DNA of 64,000 bases, from positions 5,996,501-6,060,500 of the forward strand of contig NZ_AP021861.1 of assembly GCF_009177095.1 (NCBI RefSeq), read 5' to 3'. A program made the position numbers and the translations under genes. This DNA comes from Lacipirellula parvula (GTDB lineage Bacteria; Planctomycetota; Planctomycetia; Pirellulales; Lacipirellulaceae). Below, piece after piece: positions 1 to 8,700 of this stretch. Positions within the stretch are counted from its first letter, which is position 1, and every line of letters starts with the position of its first letter. The notes beneath the pieces are model-generated. The model was not told the origin of the DNA, searched no databases, and saw only the letters and a program-made list of their open reading frames with translations.

Positions 1-2360
1 AGATCGCTGATGTCGAGATTGATGCCGACCCAGGCGATGATGGCGCCATGCTCGTCGCGCACCGGCACGCCACGCGCCAGGACGGGATGCCACTTGCCAT
101 CGACGCCGCGAAAGCGATGCTCGACGTCCCATGCATCGCCCGATTGCACGCACTGCCGCCACGCGGCGATTGTTTGCTCGACGTCGTCGGGATGGAGCAC
201 GTCGGTCCAACCAGTGTCGGAGCATTCTTGCTGCGTCATGCCGACAAGATTGAGGAACGACTCGCTGCAGTAGATGTTTCGTCCCGCGGCATCGCAGATC
301 CAAATGCCGTAGTCGATCGACTCGCCGATGGCGCGGTACATCAGTTCGCTGTTCCGCAGCGCTGCTTCGCCTTGCTTGCGCGCGGTGATGTCGACCACCG
401 TGCCGATGTAACCGATGCGACGACCGTTCACATCGCGAAGCGGTACGGCGTTCCCCTGCACCCACGTGACAGCGCCGTCAGGACGCCGAAAACGAAATTC
501 TGCCGACGACGACGCCTCTTCGGTAAGCGCCTGCTGCCAACCGGCAAGAGCTGCCTCGCGATCGTCGACGTGGATCGCGCTCATCCATCCCTTGCCGCGA
601 GCTTCGTCCGCGGATAGGCCGGCCATCTCGCACCAACCTTCATTGACGAACATGTTGTCGCCGTGAAGATCCGTTTGAAAAATGCCGACCGGGGCATGGC
701 TCGCCAAGGTGCGGAACCGCTCTTCGCTCGCTCGGAGCGCCGCTTCGCCTTGCTTGCGATCGGTGACGTCGAGCGTCGCGCCGAGCATCCGCACGGCACG
801 GCCCCCTTCGCGAATCACCGAGCCAGTGCTGAACAGCCAAATGGTCTCACCGCTCGGTCGTTGTGCGCGGAACTCAAGCTCCAGCGGCGCATCTTTCTCA
901 ACAGCATTGGCGAGCGCCTGCCGCACGAGCCTGCGGTCGTCGGGATGAACAAGCGATTCGAACCCATCGGCTCCAGGGTCCAAATCTGCCGGCGTTACGC
1001 CGACGATGCCCTGCAGCGACTCTGACCAGGAGACGCGGTTCTCGGCAATATCCCACGCCCAAACGCCGACCTTGCCGGTCTGCGTCGCCAGAAGCAATCG
1101 CCGCTCGCTCTCACGGAGCGCTTGCTGCGCCTGCTTGCGATCAGTGACGTCGACCGCGACGCCGCCGACGCCAACGATTTCGCCAGCGGCGTTCCGCAGC
1201 GGGAACTTTGCCGCCAGAAAGTGCCGATCAACGCCCAACTGTGGAATCGTCTCTTCGAATTCCGCCGCTTCGCCAGATGTCAGAACTTGCTGATCTGCGG
1301 CGCGAAGCGCGTCGGCCACTTCGCGCGGCATCAGGTCGTAGTCGGTCATGCCGATGACGCCGCGCGGCTTCCCAAGCGACTGCGAAGCGACCGGATTGCA
1401 AAGCGTGTAGCGCCCTTCAAGATCCTTGATGAAAATCGCCACTGGGGCGTTCATTGTCACGGCGCGGAATCGCTGCTCGACGTCGCGGAGCGCTTGTTCG
1501 TGTTGCCGTTCTTCAGTGAGGTCGCGCATCGCGCCGATGACGCGCACGGCCTTCCCTTCGCTATCTCGAATCACATGGCCGCGCGTTGAGACGAGCGCGT
1601 AGCTGTCATCGGCGCGCTGAAATCGATACTCGGCCGACCAAGCCGTCTCTCCCTTTTCGATCGCAACCTTGATGATGCGCAAAACGCCGTCGCGATCCTT
1701 CGGGTGGATCTTGTTAACGCCCCAGTTCAGGTCGCCGCCAATCTCGGCGGATTGGTAGCCAAACAGCGTCTCCGCGCCTGCGTTGCGAGCCACGAGATCG
1801 GTTTCAAGATCCCAATCCCAGATGTAGTCGCCAGTCGCTTCGGCCACGAGACGGTAGCGTAGCTCGCGTTCTTCGAGCTCCGCCTCAGTCGCGCTCGCGA
1901 GCAGCGGGTTCCATTCGCAGAGAAATCCGCCAGGCTGACCATCGTCATTGAGTAATGCTAGCAGCGTGAGCGAACCTGCTCCGTCGCGTCCTTCGACGCC
2001 CGCGATGACAATTGGCGTCATGGCGTTCGAGCTGTCGCTCATCGCAGCGAAAATCTGATCGCCGGCGACCTCCCAAACGTCGTTCCATAAATCTGTAGCT
2101 GGAGCGCCGACTGCCTTCGTGCGATCGGCAAACTGGCTCTGAAAGCGATCGTTCGCCAACTGGGCGAAACTCGCTCCCCACCACACCGCTTGCGGACGTT
2201 GGCTGGCCAATACGATGTGCAGCGCCGTCCTCAAACTAACGGGCCACGCCTGCGACTCGCCAAGTGGATGCTTCGACCAGTCAATCGCCTTGAGTTGCCG
2301 CCCCAGCGCGCTGAGGCCCCATGGCGGCGTCGCGGCATCACTGGGGAGCGGAGCATTCAT
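1..2360 (-). CDS. Multi-PAS sensor protein, C-terminus beyond the window
   Basis: I translated parts of this minus-strand frame by hand; it runs off the left edge, leaving about 786 residues. The chosen start is the ATG at 2360, the only start codon after an in-frame TAG near 2440. The N-terminus resembles the PAS-like input domain of large planctomycete and proteobacterial kinases (WSKHPLGESQAWP, then LRTALHIVLASQ). Roughly five PAS/PAC units follow, each ending in a typical PAC stretch such as LDVTDRKQGEAALRASE or RDEHGAIIAWVGINLDISD. The family senses small molecules, redox state or light through PAS folds and passes the signal to a kinase, GGDEF or PP2C output. That output domain is not in the window, so kinase versus cyclase cannot be decided. 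The opposite-strand open frames here are shadows of this gene. Confidence 0.85.
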   Translation of the reverse strand, partial: MNAPLPSDAATPPWGLSALGRQLKAIDWSKHPLGESQAWPVSLRTALHIVLASQRPQAVWWGASFAQLANDRFQSQFADRTKAVGAPATDLWNDVWEVAGDQIFAAMSDSSNAMTPIVIAGVEGRDGAGSLTLLALLNDDGQPGGFLCEWNPLLASATEAELEERELRYRLVAEATGDYIWDWDLETDLVARNAGAETLFGYQSAEIGGDLNWGVNKIHPKDRDGVLRIIKVAIEKGETAWSAEYRFQRADDSYALVSTRGHVIRDSEGKAVRVIGAMRDLTEERQHEQALRDVEQRFRAVTMNAPVAIFIKDLEGRYTLCNPVASQSLGKPRGVIGMTDYDLMPREVADALRAADQQVLTSGEAAEFEETIPQLGVDRHFLAAKFPLRNAAGEIVGVGGVAVDVTDRKQAQQALRESERRLLLATQTGKVGVWAWDIAENRVSWSESLQGIVGVTPADLDPGADGFESLVHPDDRRLVRQALANAVEKDAPLELEFRAQRPSGETIWLFSTGSVIREGGRAVRMLGATLDVTDRKQGEAALRASEERFRTLASHAPVGIFQTDLHGDNMFVNEGWCEMAGLSADEARGKGWMSAIHVDDREAALAGWQQALTEEASSSAEFRFRRPDGAVTWVQGNAVPLRDVNGRRIGYIGTVVDITARKQGEAALRNSELMYRAIGESIDYGIWICDAAGRNIYCSESFLNLVGMTQQECSDTGWTDVLHPDDVEQTIAAWRQCVQSGDAWDVEHRFRGVDGKWHPVLARGVPVRDEHGAIIAWVGINLDISD

Positions 2361-2495
2361 TCGGTCGGCCCGGGATCGAAGCGCAAGTCGTGCCGCGTCA
2401 CCCCGACGTGGTCCAGCGTTGATTATCGCCCCGCCATGCCTCTATCGCAATCGACCTTCACGGCCATCGCGGTCGAATTGCCTGTAGTCTACAGC

Positions 2496-3008
2496 CTAAG
2501 CGTCGACGTGGGCGTCCGCAGACTCGGCGTGGAGTTTCACTTCCTCGGCAGGCGACTTTTCCAACGCTTCCTCGATCTCGGCCAGATGAAGCGGGTCGGC
2601 CTTAGCGACGATCAACGATTTGCCGCGCCGCAACTCTTCTTCGTAATCCTGAGCGTGGTCTTCCTTGATCCCCCACCCCGTCATGGCGCCGACGAGGCCA
2701 CCAACGATTCCGCCGGTGATGCCGCTCGCGATAGCGCCGACAAACAAGACTGGCCCGAGACCCGGGATGACCAACAGCGCTGAACTTGCGAGCAGACCTA
2801 GCGTCGCGCCGGTGGCGGCCCCGACGGCGGCGGATTTCTCCATCTCGTCGCCTTGAGTCATCGGCCCCGCCGCGTCGAGACGCTCAGCAGTGTCGCGGCT
2901 GATGATCGAGATATATGATCCATAGCCTAATGCCTCGAGATCCCGTCGAGCGTCGCTCGCCGCTGCATACGTTCCAAAAACCGCAACTACGCAATCTTGT
3001 TTTGGCAT
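2496..3008 (-). CDS. General-stress-like glycine-zipper membrane protein
   Basis: This is a 170-residue protein. The N-terminal 50 residues look like the small alpha/beta domain of Bacillus YflT/GsiB-type general stress proteins (VVAVFGTYAAASDARRDLEAL). A long Ala/Gly-rich hydrophobic stretch at about 60-115 has GxxxG repeats (GIVGGLVGAMTGWG), a glycine zipper likely to insert in or associate with the membrane. The tail is acidic and helical. GGAGG lies about 10 bases before the ATG, supporting the start. The role is probably stress-related, inferred from the fold resemblance only; the substrate is unknown. It stands alone between a PAS sensor and a long gene-poor stretch. Confidence 0.7.
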   Translation of the reverse strand: MPKQDCVVAVFGTYAAASDARRDLEALGYGSYISIISRDTAERLDAAGPMTQGDEMEKSAAVGAATGATLGLLASSALLVIPGLGPVLFVGAIASGITGGIVGGLVGAMTGWGIKEDHAQDYEEELRRGKSLIVAKADPLHLAEIEEALEKSPAEEVKLHAESADAHVDA

Positions 3009-3336
3009 CGAACTCTCGCCTCCAGTAGTGTCTGAACGCCGAACAATTAGCTAACTCAAACAGACGCATTACTCGGCGCGTCTGCAAATAACTGCATTGC
3101 GTGTGCCAATTTCACTCTGACGAAGTGTATCAGAACTCGAAGCCTAGCCATTCCACCAATAACAAAAGCCGCCGAGTCGCTAACGACTCGACGGCCTGGG
3201 TCGTGTCCCTGATAGCTGGCGAGCGACGCTTACCGCATTGCGTGATTGACGCCGTCGCCAACTAAATGAGTTGTGAAATCGGACCGCCGCTGGCGAGGAT
3301 CAGCCTCGTGGCGATCGGCGGGATAAGATGCCGCCC
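3009..3336. other. Gene-poor stretch with hairpins
   Basis: No credible ORF was found. It contains a hairpin-plus-T-run terminator at 3158-3195 (listed separately) and a second dyad around 3282-3322 (CCGCCGCTGGCGAGG against GGCGATCGGCGG). Confidence 0.5.
3158..3195 (-). terminator. Rho-independent terminator downstream of the 55-aa gene
   Basis: Read on the minus strand, a 12-bp stem (GCCGTCGAGTCG, loop TTAG, CGACTCGGCGGC, one mismatch) is followed at once by TTTTGTTATT. It lies 140 bases downstream of the small ORF at 3337-3504, the only nearby minus-strand gene that could feed it. Confidence 0.7.
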
Positions 3337-3504
3337 TTAGGCGGGAGCTCGACTGGCCGTCGCAAGACAAGGTCGTACGAGCCCGGCTTGGAACAGCAGT
3401 TCCAGACAGCGTCGTTCGCCGAGGATGGCGCGATTCTCCCGCTCCTTCCGCGACCAGCTGCGCCGAATTTCGTTAACACGCGATTGGATGGTTCGTTGGC
3501 TCAT
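3337..3504 (-). CDS. Small basic protein, 55 aa
   Basis: The start ATG at 3504 has a near-perfect Shine-Dalgarno (AGGAGGGAG, 8 bases upstream), much better than the upstream in-frame start at 3684. The product is short and strongly basic (MSQRTIQSRVNEIRRSWS..., many Arg/Lys/Glu, pI clearly high) with a predicted N-terminal helix and an alanine-rich end. I know small planctomycete proteins with a similar 'IRxxWS..ER..RA' pattern, but no function. A terminator hairpin lies downstream at 3158-3195, which supports a monocistronic transcript. It might be a nucleic-acid-binding or regulatory peptide; that is inference only. Confidence 0.6.
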   Translation of the reverse strand: MSQRTIQSRVNEIRRSWSRKERENRAILGERRCLELLFQAGLVRPCLATASRAPA

Positions 3505-4132
3505 CACATCTCCCTCCTGTTCGTGTCCCCCACGGGCCCTTACTAGGCCCCGTTTCTCAGTTGATAAAAGTATTAGGCAAACGTCGTGCCGAGCCGCTCG
3601 TTGTTCCGTCAGGCGACCGAAAACTGTTCGGTCGCAGCACGTTACGTTGCCGCCGCCATTGCTTGGCTTCTCCTCGCACAGCACTTGGAGAAGATTTATT
3701 CGCCAGCCGGCCTAAAAAACTTCCAGCCCGGTCGGCGGCCGTCCAAGTGAACGTCGACGCCCCTATTTACGGCACGACCGGCAAGGTAGTTCGCAAGTTC
3801 CTTGCGATTGCCTCGCCAAGCGTTCAGCGTTTTTTCTCGCTGTGTAGAAAGATGCGGAAAGCTTTGCGTTATTCCGCCTCCGCTGGCGCCTGACGGGCGC
3901 TCTCGAGCAGCGACAACTGCCTGAAAAGCGGGGAGCAATTGCGGTCCACGGCATCGAAGCAGCTTGATCAACGCGTTCATCCCGCTCGCCTCAACTCCTC
4001 CTCGCTCCCCACGCGTCTAGGTACAATGAGAGGCTCGAAGAGGGACTAAACTCCCGACTTTTCCTGCTATTTCTCCCTGCGGCTCTCGGTGCGCTGCAAG
4101 GGCTCTCCCGGCACCCAACGGAGTTCTCCCTG
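3505..4132. other. Gene-poor stretch
   Basis: Overlapping short open frames on both strands show no family resemblance, no good ribosome site and no consistent codon pattern; the best is a 94-codon minus-strand frame at 3696-3980. A TACAAT at 4022-4027 could be the -10 of the oxidoreductase gene that starts at 4133, but no convincing -35 precedes it. Confidence 0.4.
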
Positions 4133-5407
4133 ATGAGTCGCCACTCGACTGCTTCACGCCGCACGTTCCTCAAAACCGCGGCCGCAGCGAGCACCGCGAT
4201 CGCGCTGCCGACTTTCATTCCGGCGCGGGTGCTCGGACGCGAAGGCGCCGTCGGTCCCAACGATCAAATCGTCATCGGCTTCATCGGCGCCGGCGGCCGT
4301 GCGCGGCAGTTGATGGATCAGGTGCCAGAAGGGGGCCGCATCGTCGCGCTGGCCGATTGCTTCCCTGAGCGGATGGCCGAGACCCTCGACCAGAAGAAGC
4401 AGCAGTGGAAAACGTACACCGACTATCGCACGATGTTCGATAAGGAGCAGCTCGACGCGGTGGTCGTGGCGACTCCCGATCATGGTCGCACCCTCCCCTG
4501 CATGCGGGCGATGCAAGCGGGGCTCGACATCTACGCCGAAAAGCCGCTCACCGCCTACATCCGCGAAGGCCGCATCCTCGCTGATGCGGCGCGGAAGCTG
4601 GGCCGCGTCTTCCAGGTCGGCTCGCAACAGCGCAGCATGGAGATCAATGACTACTGCTGTGCGTTCGTCCGCGACGGCAAGCTCGGCAAGCTGAAAAAAG
4701 TGCTCGCTGTCAACTATGTCGGTCCGCAGGCGATGCAAAACTTCCCTGCCGAGCCCGTGCCGACCGGCGGCGACTGGGACGTTTGGTGCGGCCCGACTGA
4801 ACTGCGGCCGTACAACGGTTCGCTTCGCTTCGCATGGATGGGCTGGCGCGACTACTCGGGCGGCGAGATGACCAACTGGGGCGCTCACGGCGTCGATCAA
4901 ATTCAGTGGGCCCTCGGCAAGAGCCACACCGGCCCGGTCGAGCTGTGGCCGATCACGCCCGGCCCGAACGGCAAAGTTGGCATGCGATACGACGACGGCG
5001 TCGAGGTGAGCTTCGAGTTGGAGAACACCGGACCGATGGGGGGCGGCATCTTCGTCGGCGAAGACGCGAAGATGGAAATCAATCGCAACAAATTCGCCAC
5101 CAACCCGCCCGGCTTCGCGAAGGACGCCCCCAAGCCAGCCGTGCAAGACAAATGGGAAGGCGACGGCTGGATCGCGCGGCCGCACATTCAAAACTGGCTC
5201 GACTGCATCCGTACCCGTGAGTTGCCGAACGCCGACGTCGAGATCGGCCACCGTTCGATCAGCGTCTGCCACTTGGCAAACATCACCCGCGAAGTGGGCC
5301 GGCCGCTGAAGTGGGACCCGGTCGCCGAGACGTTCCCCGAAGACCCCGAAGCTTGCAAGCTGCTCGACCGCCCGCGCCGTGAAGGATACGAGCTGCCGGT
5401 CGTTTGA
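4133..5407 (+). CDS. Tat-exported Gfo/Idh/MocA family oxidoreductase
   Basis: A 424-residue NAD(P)-dependent sugar or inositol-type dehydrogenase. A twin-arginine signal (SRRTFLKTAAAAS, residues 8-20) shows that it is exported folded, with the cofactor bound, as is common in planctomycetes. The Rossmann GxGxxG-like loop is GFIGAGGRARQ (49-59), and the family's EKP motif is at 136-138 (AEKPLT). The C-terminal GFO/IDH/MocA domain contains WGAHGVDQIQWAL. It is followed after 70 bases by a sulfatase in the same direction, so the two may form an operon for sulfated glycans. The substrate cannot be read from the sequence. Confidence 0.92.
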   Translation: MSRHSTASRRTFLKTAAAASTAIALPTFIPARVLGREGAVGPNDQIVIGFIGAGGRARQLMDQVPEGGRIVALADCFPERMAETLDQKKQQWKTYTDYRTMFDKEQLDAVVVATPDHGRTLPCMRAMQAGLDIYAEKPLTAYIREGRILADAARKLGRVFQVGSQQRSMEINDYCCAFVRDGKLGKLKKVLAVNYVGPQAMQNFPAEPVPTGGDWDVWCGPTELRPYNGSLRFAWMGWRDYSGGEMTNWGAHGVDQIQWALGKSHTGPVELWPITPGPNGKVGMRYDDGVEVSFELENTGPMGGGIFVGEDAKMEINRNKFATNPPGFAKDAPKPAVQDKWEGDGWIARPHIQNWLDCIRTRELPNADVEIGHRSISVCHLANITREVGRPLKWDPVAETFPEDPEACKLLDRPRREGYELPVV

Positions 5408-5439
5408 TCTTCACTATCGAGCTGACTGAGTTATTTGAA

Positions 5440-5538
5440 CCACGACGGCACAACGAGCACGACGTAAGACCAACACCATGAATGCGATGACTACCTTGAC
5501 CTACTTCTTTCCCCGTCGTGTCCTTCGTGCCGTCGTGG
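5440..5538. repeat. Inverted repeat spanning the sulfatase start
   Basis: Arms 5440-5464 and 5514-5538 match in inverted orientation at 21 of 25 positions (CCACGACGGCAC core). The right arm lies inside the signal-peptide codons of the sulfatase. Confidence 0.75.
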
Positions 5539-6905
5539 TGCTCCTCTCCTGCGTCTGCCTCGCCGCGAGCGCCGCGGAGAGCGAGGCCGCCGAGCAGCCG
5601 AACATCATCTTCATCCTCGCCGATGATCTCGGTTACGGCGATCTCAGCTGCTATGGACAAAAGAACTTCAAGACGCCGAACCTCGATCGCATGGCGAAGG
5701 AGGGGATGCGGTTCACACAGCATTACGCCGGCTGCACCGTCTGCGCGCCGTCGCGGGCGTGCCTGCTCTCGGGCCAGCATACGGGCCACGTCCACCAACG
5801 AGCGAACGGCCCGATCGAGTTCCGGCCCGATCCGCAAGACATCTCGATCGGCCGACTGCTGAAGAACGCCGGCTATCACACGGCGATGATCGGCAAGAGC
5901 GGGCTCGCGTGCAACTCGCAGAACGGCAACCATCCGGCTGAGAAAGGCTTCGATCACTTCTTCGGCTACATCAGCCATGGCGCCGCCCACCGTTACTACC
6001 CCCAAGTGCTGTGGCGCGACGGCGAGAAGGTGCAGTATCCCGACAACCACGGCAAAGAAGGGAAGCACTACTCGACCGACATGTTCGTCGCCGATGCGAA
6101 AGAGTACATCAAGGAACACAAGGACGGGCCGTTCTTCCTTCACCTCTCGCTGCAGGCGCCGCACGCCGACCTGAACGTCCCCGCGAAGTGGCGCGACCCG
6201 TTCGTCGGCAAGTTCAAAGAAAAACCGCACACCAAAGACAGCCACTACCGCAACGAGACGCATCCGAAGGCGACCTTCGCCGGGATGGTGACGAACCTCG
6301 ATGATGCGGTCGGCCAGATTCTCGACGAGCTGAAGGAGCAGGGAATCGACGAGAACACGATCGTGATGTTCGCCAGCGATAATGGCCCGATGAGCGAAGG
6401 AGGTTGGGATCGCAACTTCTTCAACTCCGGCGGACCGCTCAAAGGGGGCAAGCGCGACATGTACGAAGGGGGCGTCCGCGTGCCGATGATCGCGTGGCAG
6501 CCGGGCAAGATCGCCGCGGGCGAGACGAGCGACCACGTCTCGGCGTTCTGGGACTTCGTGCCGACCGCGTGCGAGGCAGCAGGAATCAAACCGCCGGCCG
6601 ATACAGACGGCCTCTCCTACCTGCCGACGCTCTACGGCAAGGGCGAGCAGCCGGAGCACGATTACCTCTACTGGGAGTTCCACGAGCGCGGCGGCAAGCA
6701 GGCCGTGCGACAAGGCGATTGGAAGGCCGTGCGGCTCGACTTCCAGACCGATCCCAGTCGGCCGCTGGAACTGTACAACCTCGCAGATGATCTGGCCGAG
6801 ACGAAGAACGTGGCGGCGGAGCATCCGGAGATTGTGGCGAGGATGCGGGAGATCATGCGCAAGGCGCATGTCGATACCGAGCTGTTTAAGATTCCTGCAA
6901 ACTGA
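5478..6905 (+). CDS. Arylsulfatase A-like sulfatase
   Basis: A 475-residue type I (formylglycine) sulfatase that should hydrolyse sulfate esters, most likely on polysaccharides, outside the cytoplasm. Residues 1-38 are a signal peptide (hydrophobic LRAVVVLLSCVCLAASA). The N-terminal metal site is ILADDLGYGD (46-55). The formylglycine motif C-A-P-S-R is at 89-93, and a second metal site is seen in MFASDNGPMSEGG. Length is normal for the family. The gene follows the Tat oxidoreductase by 70 bases. Oddly, the codons for the n-region and h-region of the signal peptide lie in one arm of an intergenic-type inverted repeat, so the present N-terminus may be recent; the ATG three codons downstream is an alternative start. 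Confidence 0.93.
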   Translation: MNAMTTLTYFFPRRVLRAVVVLLSCVCLAASAAESEAAEQPNIIFILADDLGYGDLSCYGQKNFKTPNLDRMAKEGMRFTQHYAGCTVCAPSRACLLSGQHTGHVHQRANGPIEFRPDPQDISIGRLLKNAGYHTAMIGKSGLACNSQNGNHPAEKGFDHFFGYISHGAAHRYYPQVLWRDGEKVQYPDNHGKEGKHYSTDMFVADAKEYIKEHKDGPFFLHLSLQAPHADLNVPAKWRDPFVGKFKEKPHTKDSHYRNETHPKATFAGMVTNLDDAVGQILDELKEQGIDENTIVMFASDNGPMSEGGWDRNFFNSGGPLKGGKRDMYEGGVRVPMIAWQPGKIAAGETSDHVSAFWDFVPTACEAAGIKPPADTDGLSYLPTLYGKGEQPEHDYLYWEFHERGGKQAVRQGDWKAVRLDFQTDPSRPLELYNLADDLAETKNVAAEHPEIVARMREIMRKAHVDTELFKIPAN

Positions 6906-6951
6906 GATCTTGCTCGTGTTTCCGTTCGATACGCGACGCCCAACGGCGCGC

Positions 6952-6977
6952 GGACTGGTCGCCTAAGCGACCAGTCC
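6952..6977. terminator. Hairpin between convergent genes
   Basis: A perfect 11-bp stem (GGACTGGTCGC, loop CTAA, GCGACCAGTCC) lies between the sulfatase stop and the convergent gene ending at 7009. There is no T-run, so it is either a factor-assisted bidirectional terminator or an RNA-stabilising stem. Confidence 0.5.
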
Positions 6978-7008
6978 GAACCCTCGCTTGGGTGTGCGCC
7001 CGGTTCGC

Positions 7009-8469
7009 TTACGCGAAGATTTCGATGCCTAGGAGCTTGGGCTCGGTCGTTGCGATCTTGCGAGTGCGCGCCCGGGCGACGCTCGGTCGGCCGTAGAGAA
7101 TGAGATAGGCGATGAATCCCGGGACGCCAAGCAGAAACGCGGCAACGGCCCAGGCGACGGGACGCGGGCGGTTATTCTCGCGCTGCCAGCGGTAGACGAA
7201 TACGGCGAGAACAGTCGAGAGGACGAACAACCCAAGCGAGACTTGCCACGATCCGACGGTAATCTCTTGCAGCGCCTCGCCAAAGGTACTGCCAGGGTGG
7301 ACCTCTACCCATCCAAGAGGAGCAAACCAGACCATGCTCGGCGCGTACAGCAACAACAATGGCGCCGCGAGACAGAGAATTATTGCTGCGGCAAACGGCG
7401 TTGTCTCCTCGCGACGATTCGTCGTCACCTCCTCGGTGCGGAGGACCTCGCTCGCGGGGCTCAGCCAAGTGAGATGGCGAATGGTTGCTGTGGGAGTGTT
7501 CTCAAGCCGCTCGACGACCAATCGCTCGTTCGTGACTGGATAGACGTTGACGGCCGCGCCGTGCAGATCGGCCGGCAGCCGATACTCGACTTGCTCGCCA
7601 TTCGACGGATTTAGCAGCACGACGCGCTCCGTCGTGCGGATCACCAGCCGCGGATTCCTTGGCGCTTGTATCGCCTGGAAGTCTTCATCGGCCTCCTGCC
7701 CGGCCGCTGCCTGCTTCGCCTCGCCGGCCTGCGCGCGGGAGGCTGGAACCCCGGCCATCGTCAGTGCCAGAGGGCGAGGAATGGCGGCAATTTTCTCCGT
7801 ACTGAGCGCTTGAAGCTTGATTTCGAGGAGATCGTCTCCATCGAACAGGTAAATGTTCGGCGTGGGCGTCGCCCCGCCAATGTCGAGCCCGCTGTATTGG
7901 TTGCTGAATGACAATCCGCTCAACTTTCTGCCAGTCACCAAGCCAGTCGAGTGGTAGAAGCGCGGCCCCACTTCAAAATAGTCCTCCTTGTCCGGGGGCG
8001 TGAACTGAAAGCCCGCACGACTGAGATACTGGCTAGGGAGCTTTGATTCGCGATTATAGCCAACCAAATAGGCGCGCCCGTCGACGGCGGCGTCGCGCAC
8101 GACAAACCAGCGAAGGTGGTCTTCGCACCAGAGTATTCTATTGCCCCAATTGATTGGCCCCTCGGTCCAAGGCAGGGGACGATTATTACCGACAAGAATC
8201 ACCGGATTCGCCAGCTCACGGTTTCGCGGAACCTCCTCGCCTGCAAGCGTTTTGTAGGGAAGCCGCCGACTCCCTCCGTTGGAAATCACATATCGATCGA
8301 GCAGCGGCTCGCCGTCGATGGCGATGCAAAGCGATTCCGTCGACCTGGGCTGCGAGAAGCTCCCGACGACGGAGACGCCCATGCCCGCGGCGACAATCCA
8401 GATCGCGGCGACGCCGATCGTTAGCGAAAGGAACAGCCGCAGCGAGGGGAAGTTTGATTGGCGAGGCAT
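7009..8469 (-). CDS. Membrane protein of the GntR/ABC operon
   Basis: A 486-residue protein of unknown function. There is one N-terminal membrane segment (about 10-33), a long extracytoplasmic region of about 300 residues rich in beta pattern, then at least three C-terminal membrane segments (about 355-375, 400-420 and 437-457). The soluble part contains an insert rich in Ala/Glu/Gln (AGEAKQAAAGQEADED). It is the last gene downstream of a GntR regulator, an ABC ATPase and an ABC permease, all on the minus strand, and is separated from the permease by a repeat element. That position suggests it is a partner or substrate-handling subunit of the transporter, but the sequence gives no reaction. 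Confidence 0.75.
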   Translation of the reverse strand: MPRQSNFPSLRLFLSLTIGVAAIWIVAAGMGVSVVGSFSQPRSTESLCIAIDGEPLLDRYVISNGGSRRLPYKTLAGEEVPRNRELANPVILVGNNRPLPWTEGPINWGNRILWCEDHLRWFVVRDAAVDGRAYLVGYNRESKLPSQYLSRAGFQFTPPDKEDYFEVGPRFYHSTGLVTGRKLSGLSFSNQYSGLDIGGATPTPNIYLFDGDDLLEIKLQALSTEKIAAIPRPLALTMAGVPASRAQAGEAKQAAAGQEADEDFQAIQAPRNPRLVIRTTERVVLLNPSNGEQVEYRLPADLHGAAVNVYPVTNERLVVERLENTPTATIRHLTWLSPASEVLRTEEVTTNRREETTPFAAAIILCLAAPLLLLYAPSMVWFAPLGWVEVHPGSTFGEALQEITVGSWQVSLGLFVLSTVLAVFVYRWQRENNRPRPVAWAVAAFLLGVPGFIAYLILYGRPSVARARTRKIATTEPKLLGIEIFA

Positions 8470-8550
8470 GGGGAGCCTATTGGGAGCGGAGTGGGGAGGC
8501 GATAGGTGTTGGCTGGGCGAGATGGATGTAAATCCAACAACATTCGTGAG

Positions 8551-8645
8551 GTCCCCTCCCCTTGATGGGGAGGGTTAGGGAGGGGTGAAGGAAGCGTGTA
8601 ATAGCGCTCCCCCCTCCCCAGCCCTCCCCTCAAGGGGGAGGGAGC
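8551..8645. repeat. G/C-rich interspersed inverted repeat
   Basis: GTCCCCTCCCCTTGATGGGG opens a left arm and CCCTCCCCTCAAGGGGGAGG belongs to an inverted right arm, with a GAAGCGTGTAATAGCGC core. A single arm of the same family recurs at 62778-62805. It sits between the permease and the last gene of its operon. Confidence 0.75.
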
Positions 8646-8700
8646 CGGAACCTTCTAATAATCTGACGTTACTGCTGTCCGACCGAATCAATCCACGCGC

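Noticed and set aside
3696-3980. A 94-codon minus-strand frame
   Set aside because: No ribosome site or resemblance, and other frames overlap it equally well.
4154-5272. A 372-codon minus-strand open frame
   Set aside because: Antisense of the Gfo/Idh/MocA gene.
5283-6869. A 528-codon minus-strand open frame
   Set aside because: Antisense shadow of the sulfatase; no motifs or ribosome site.
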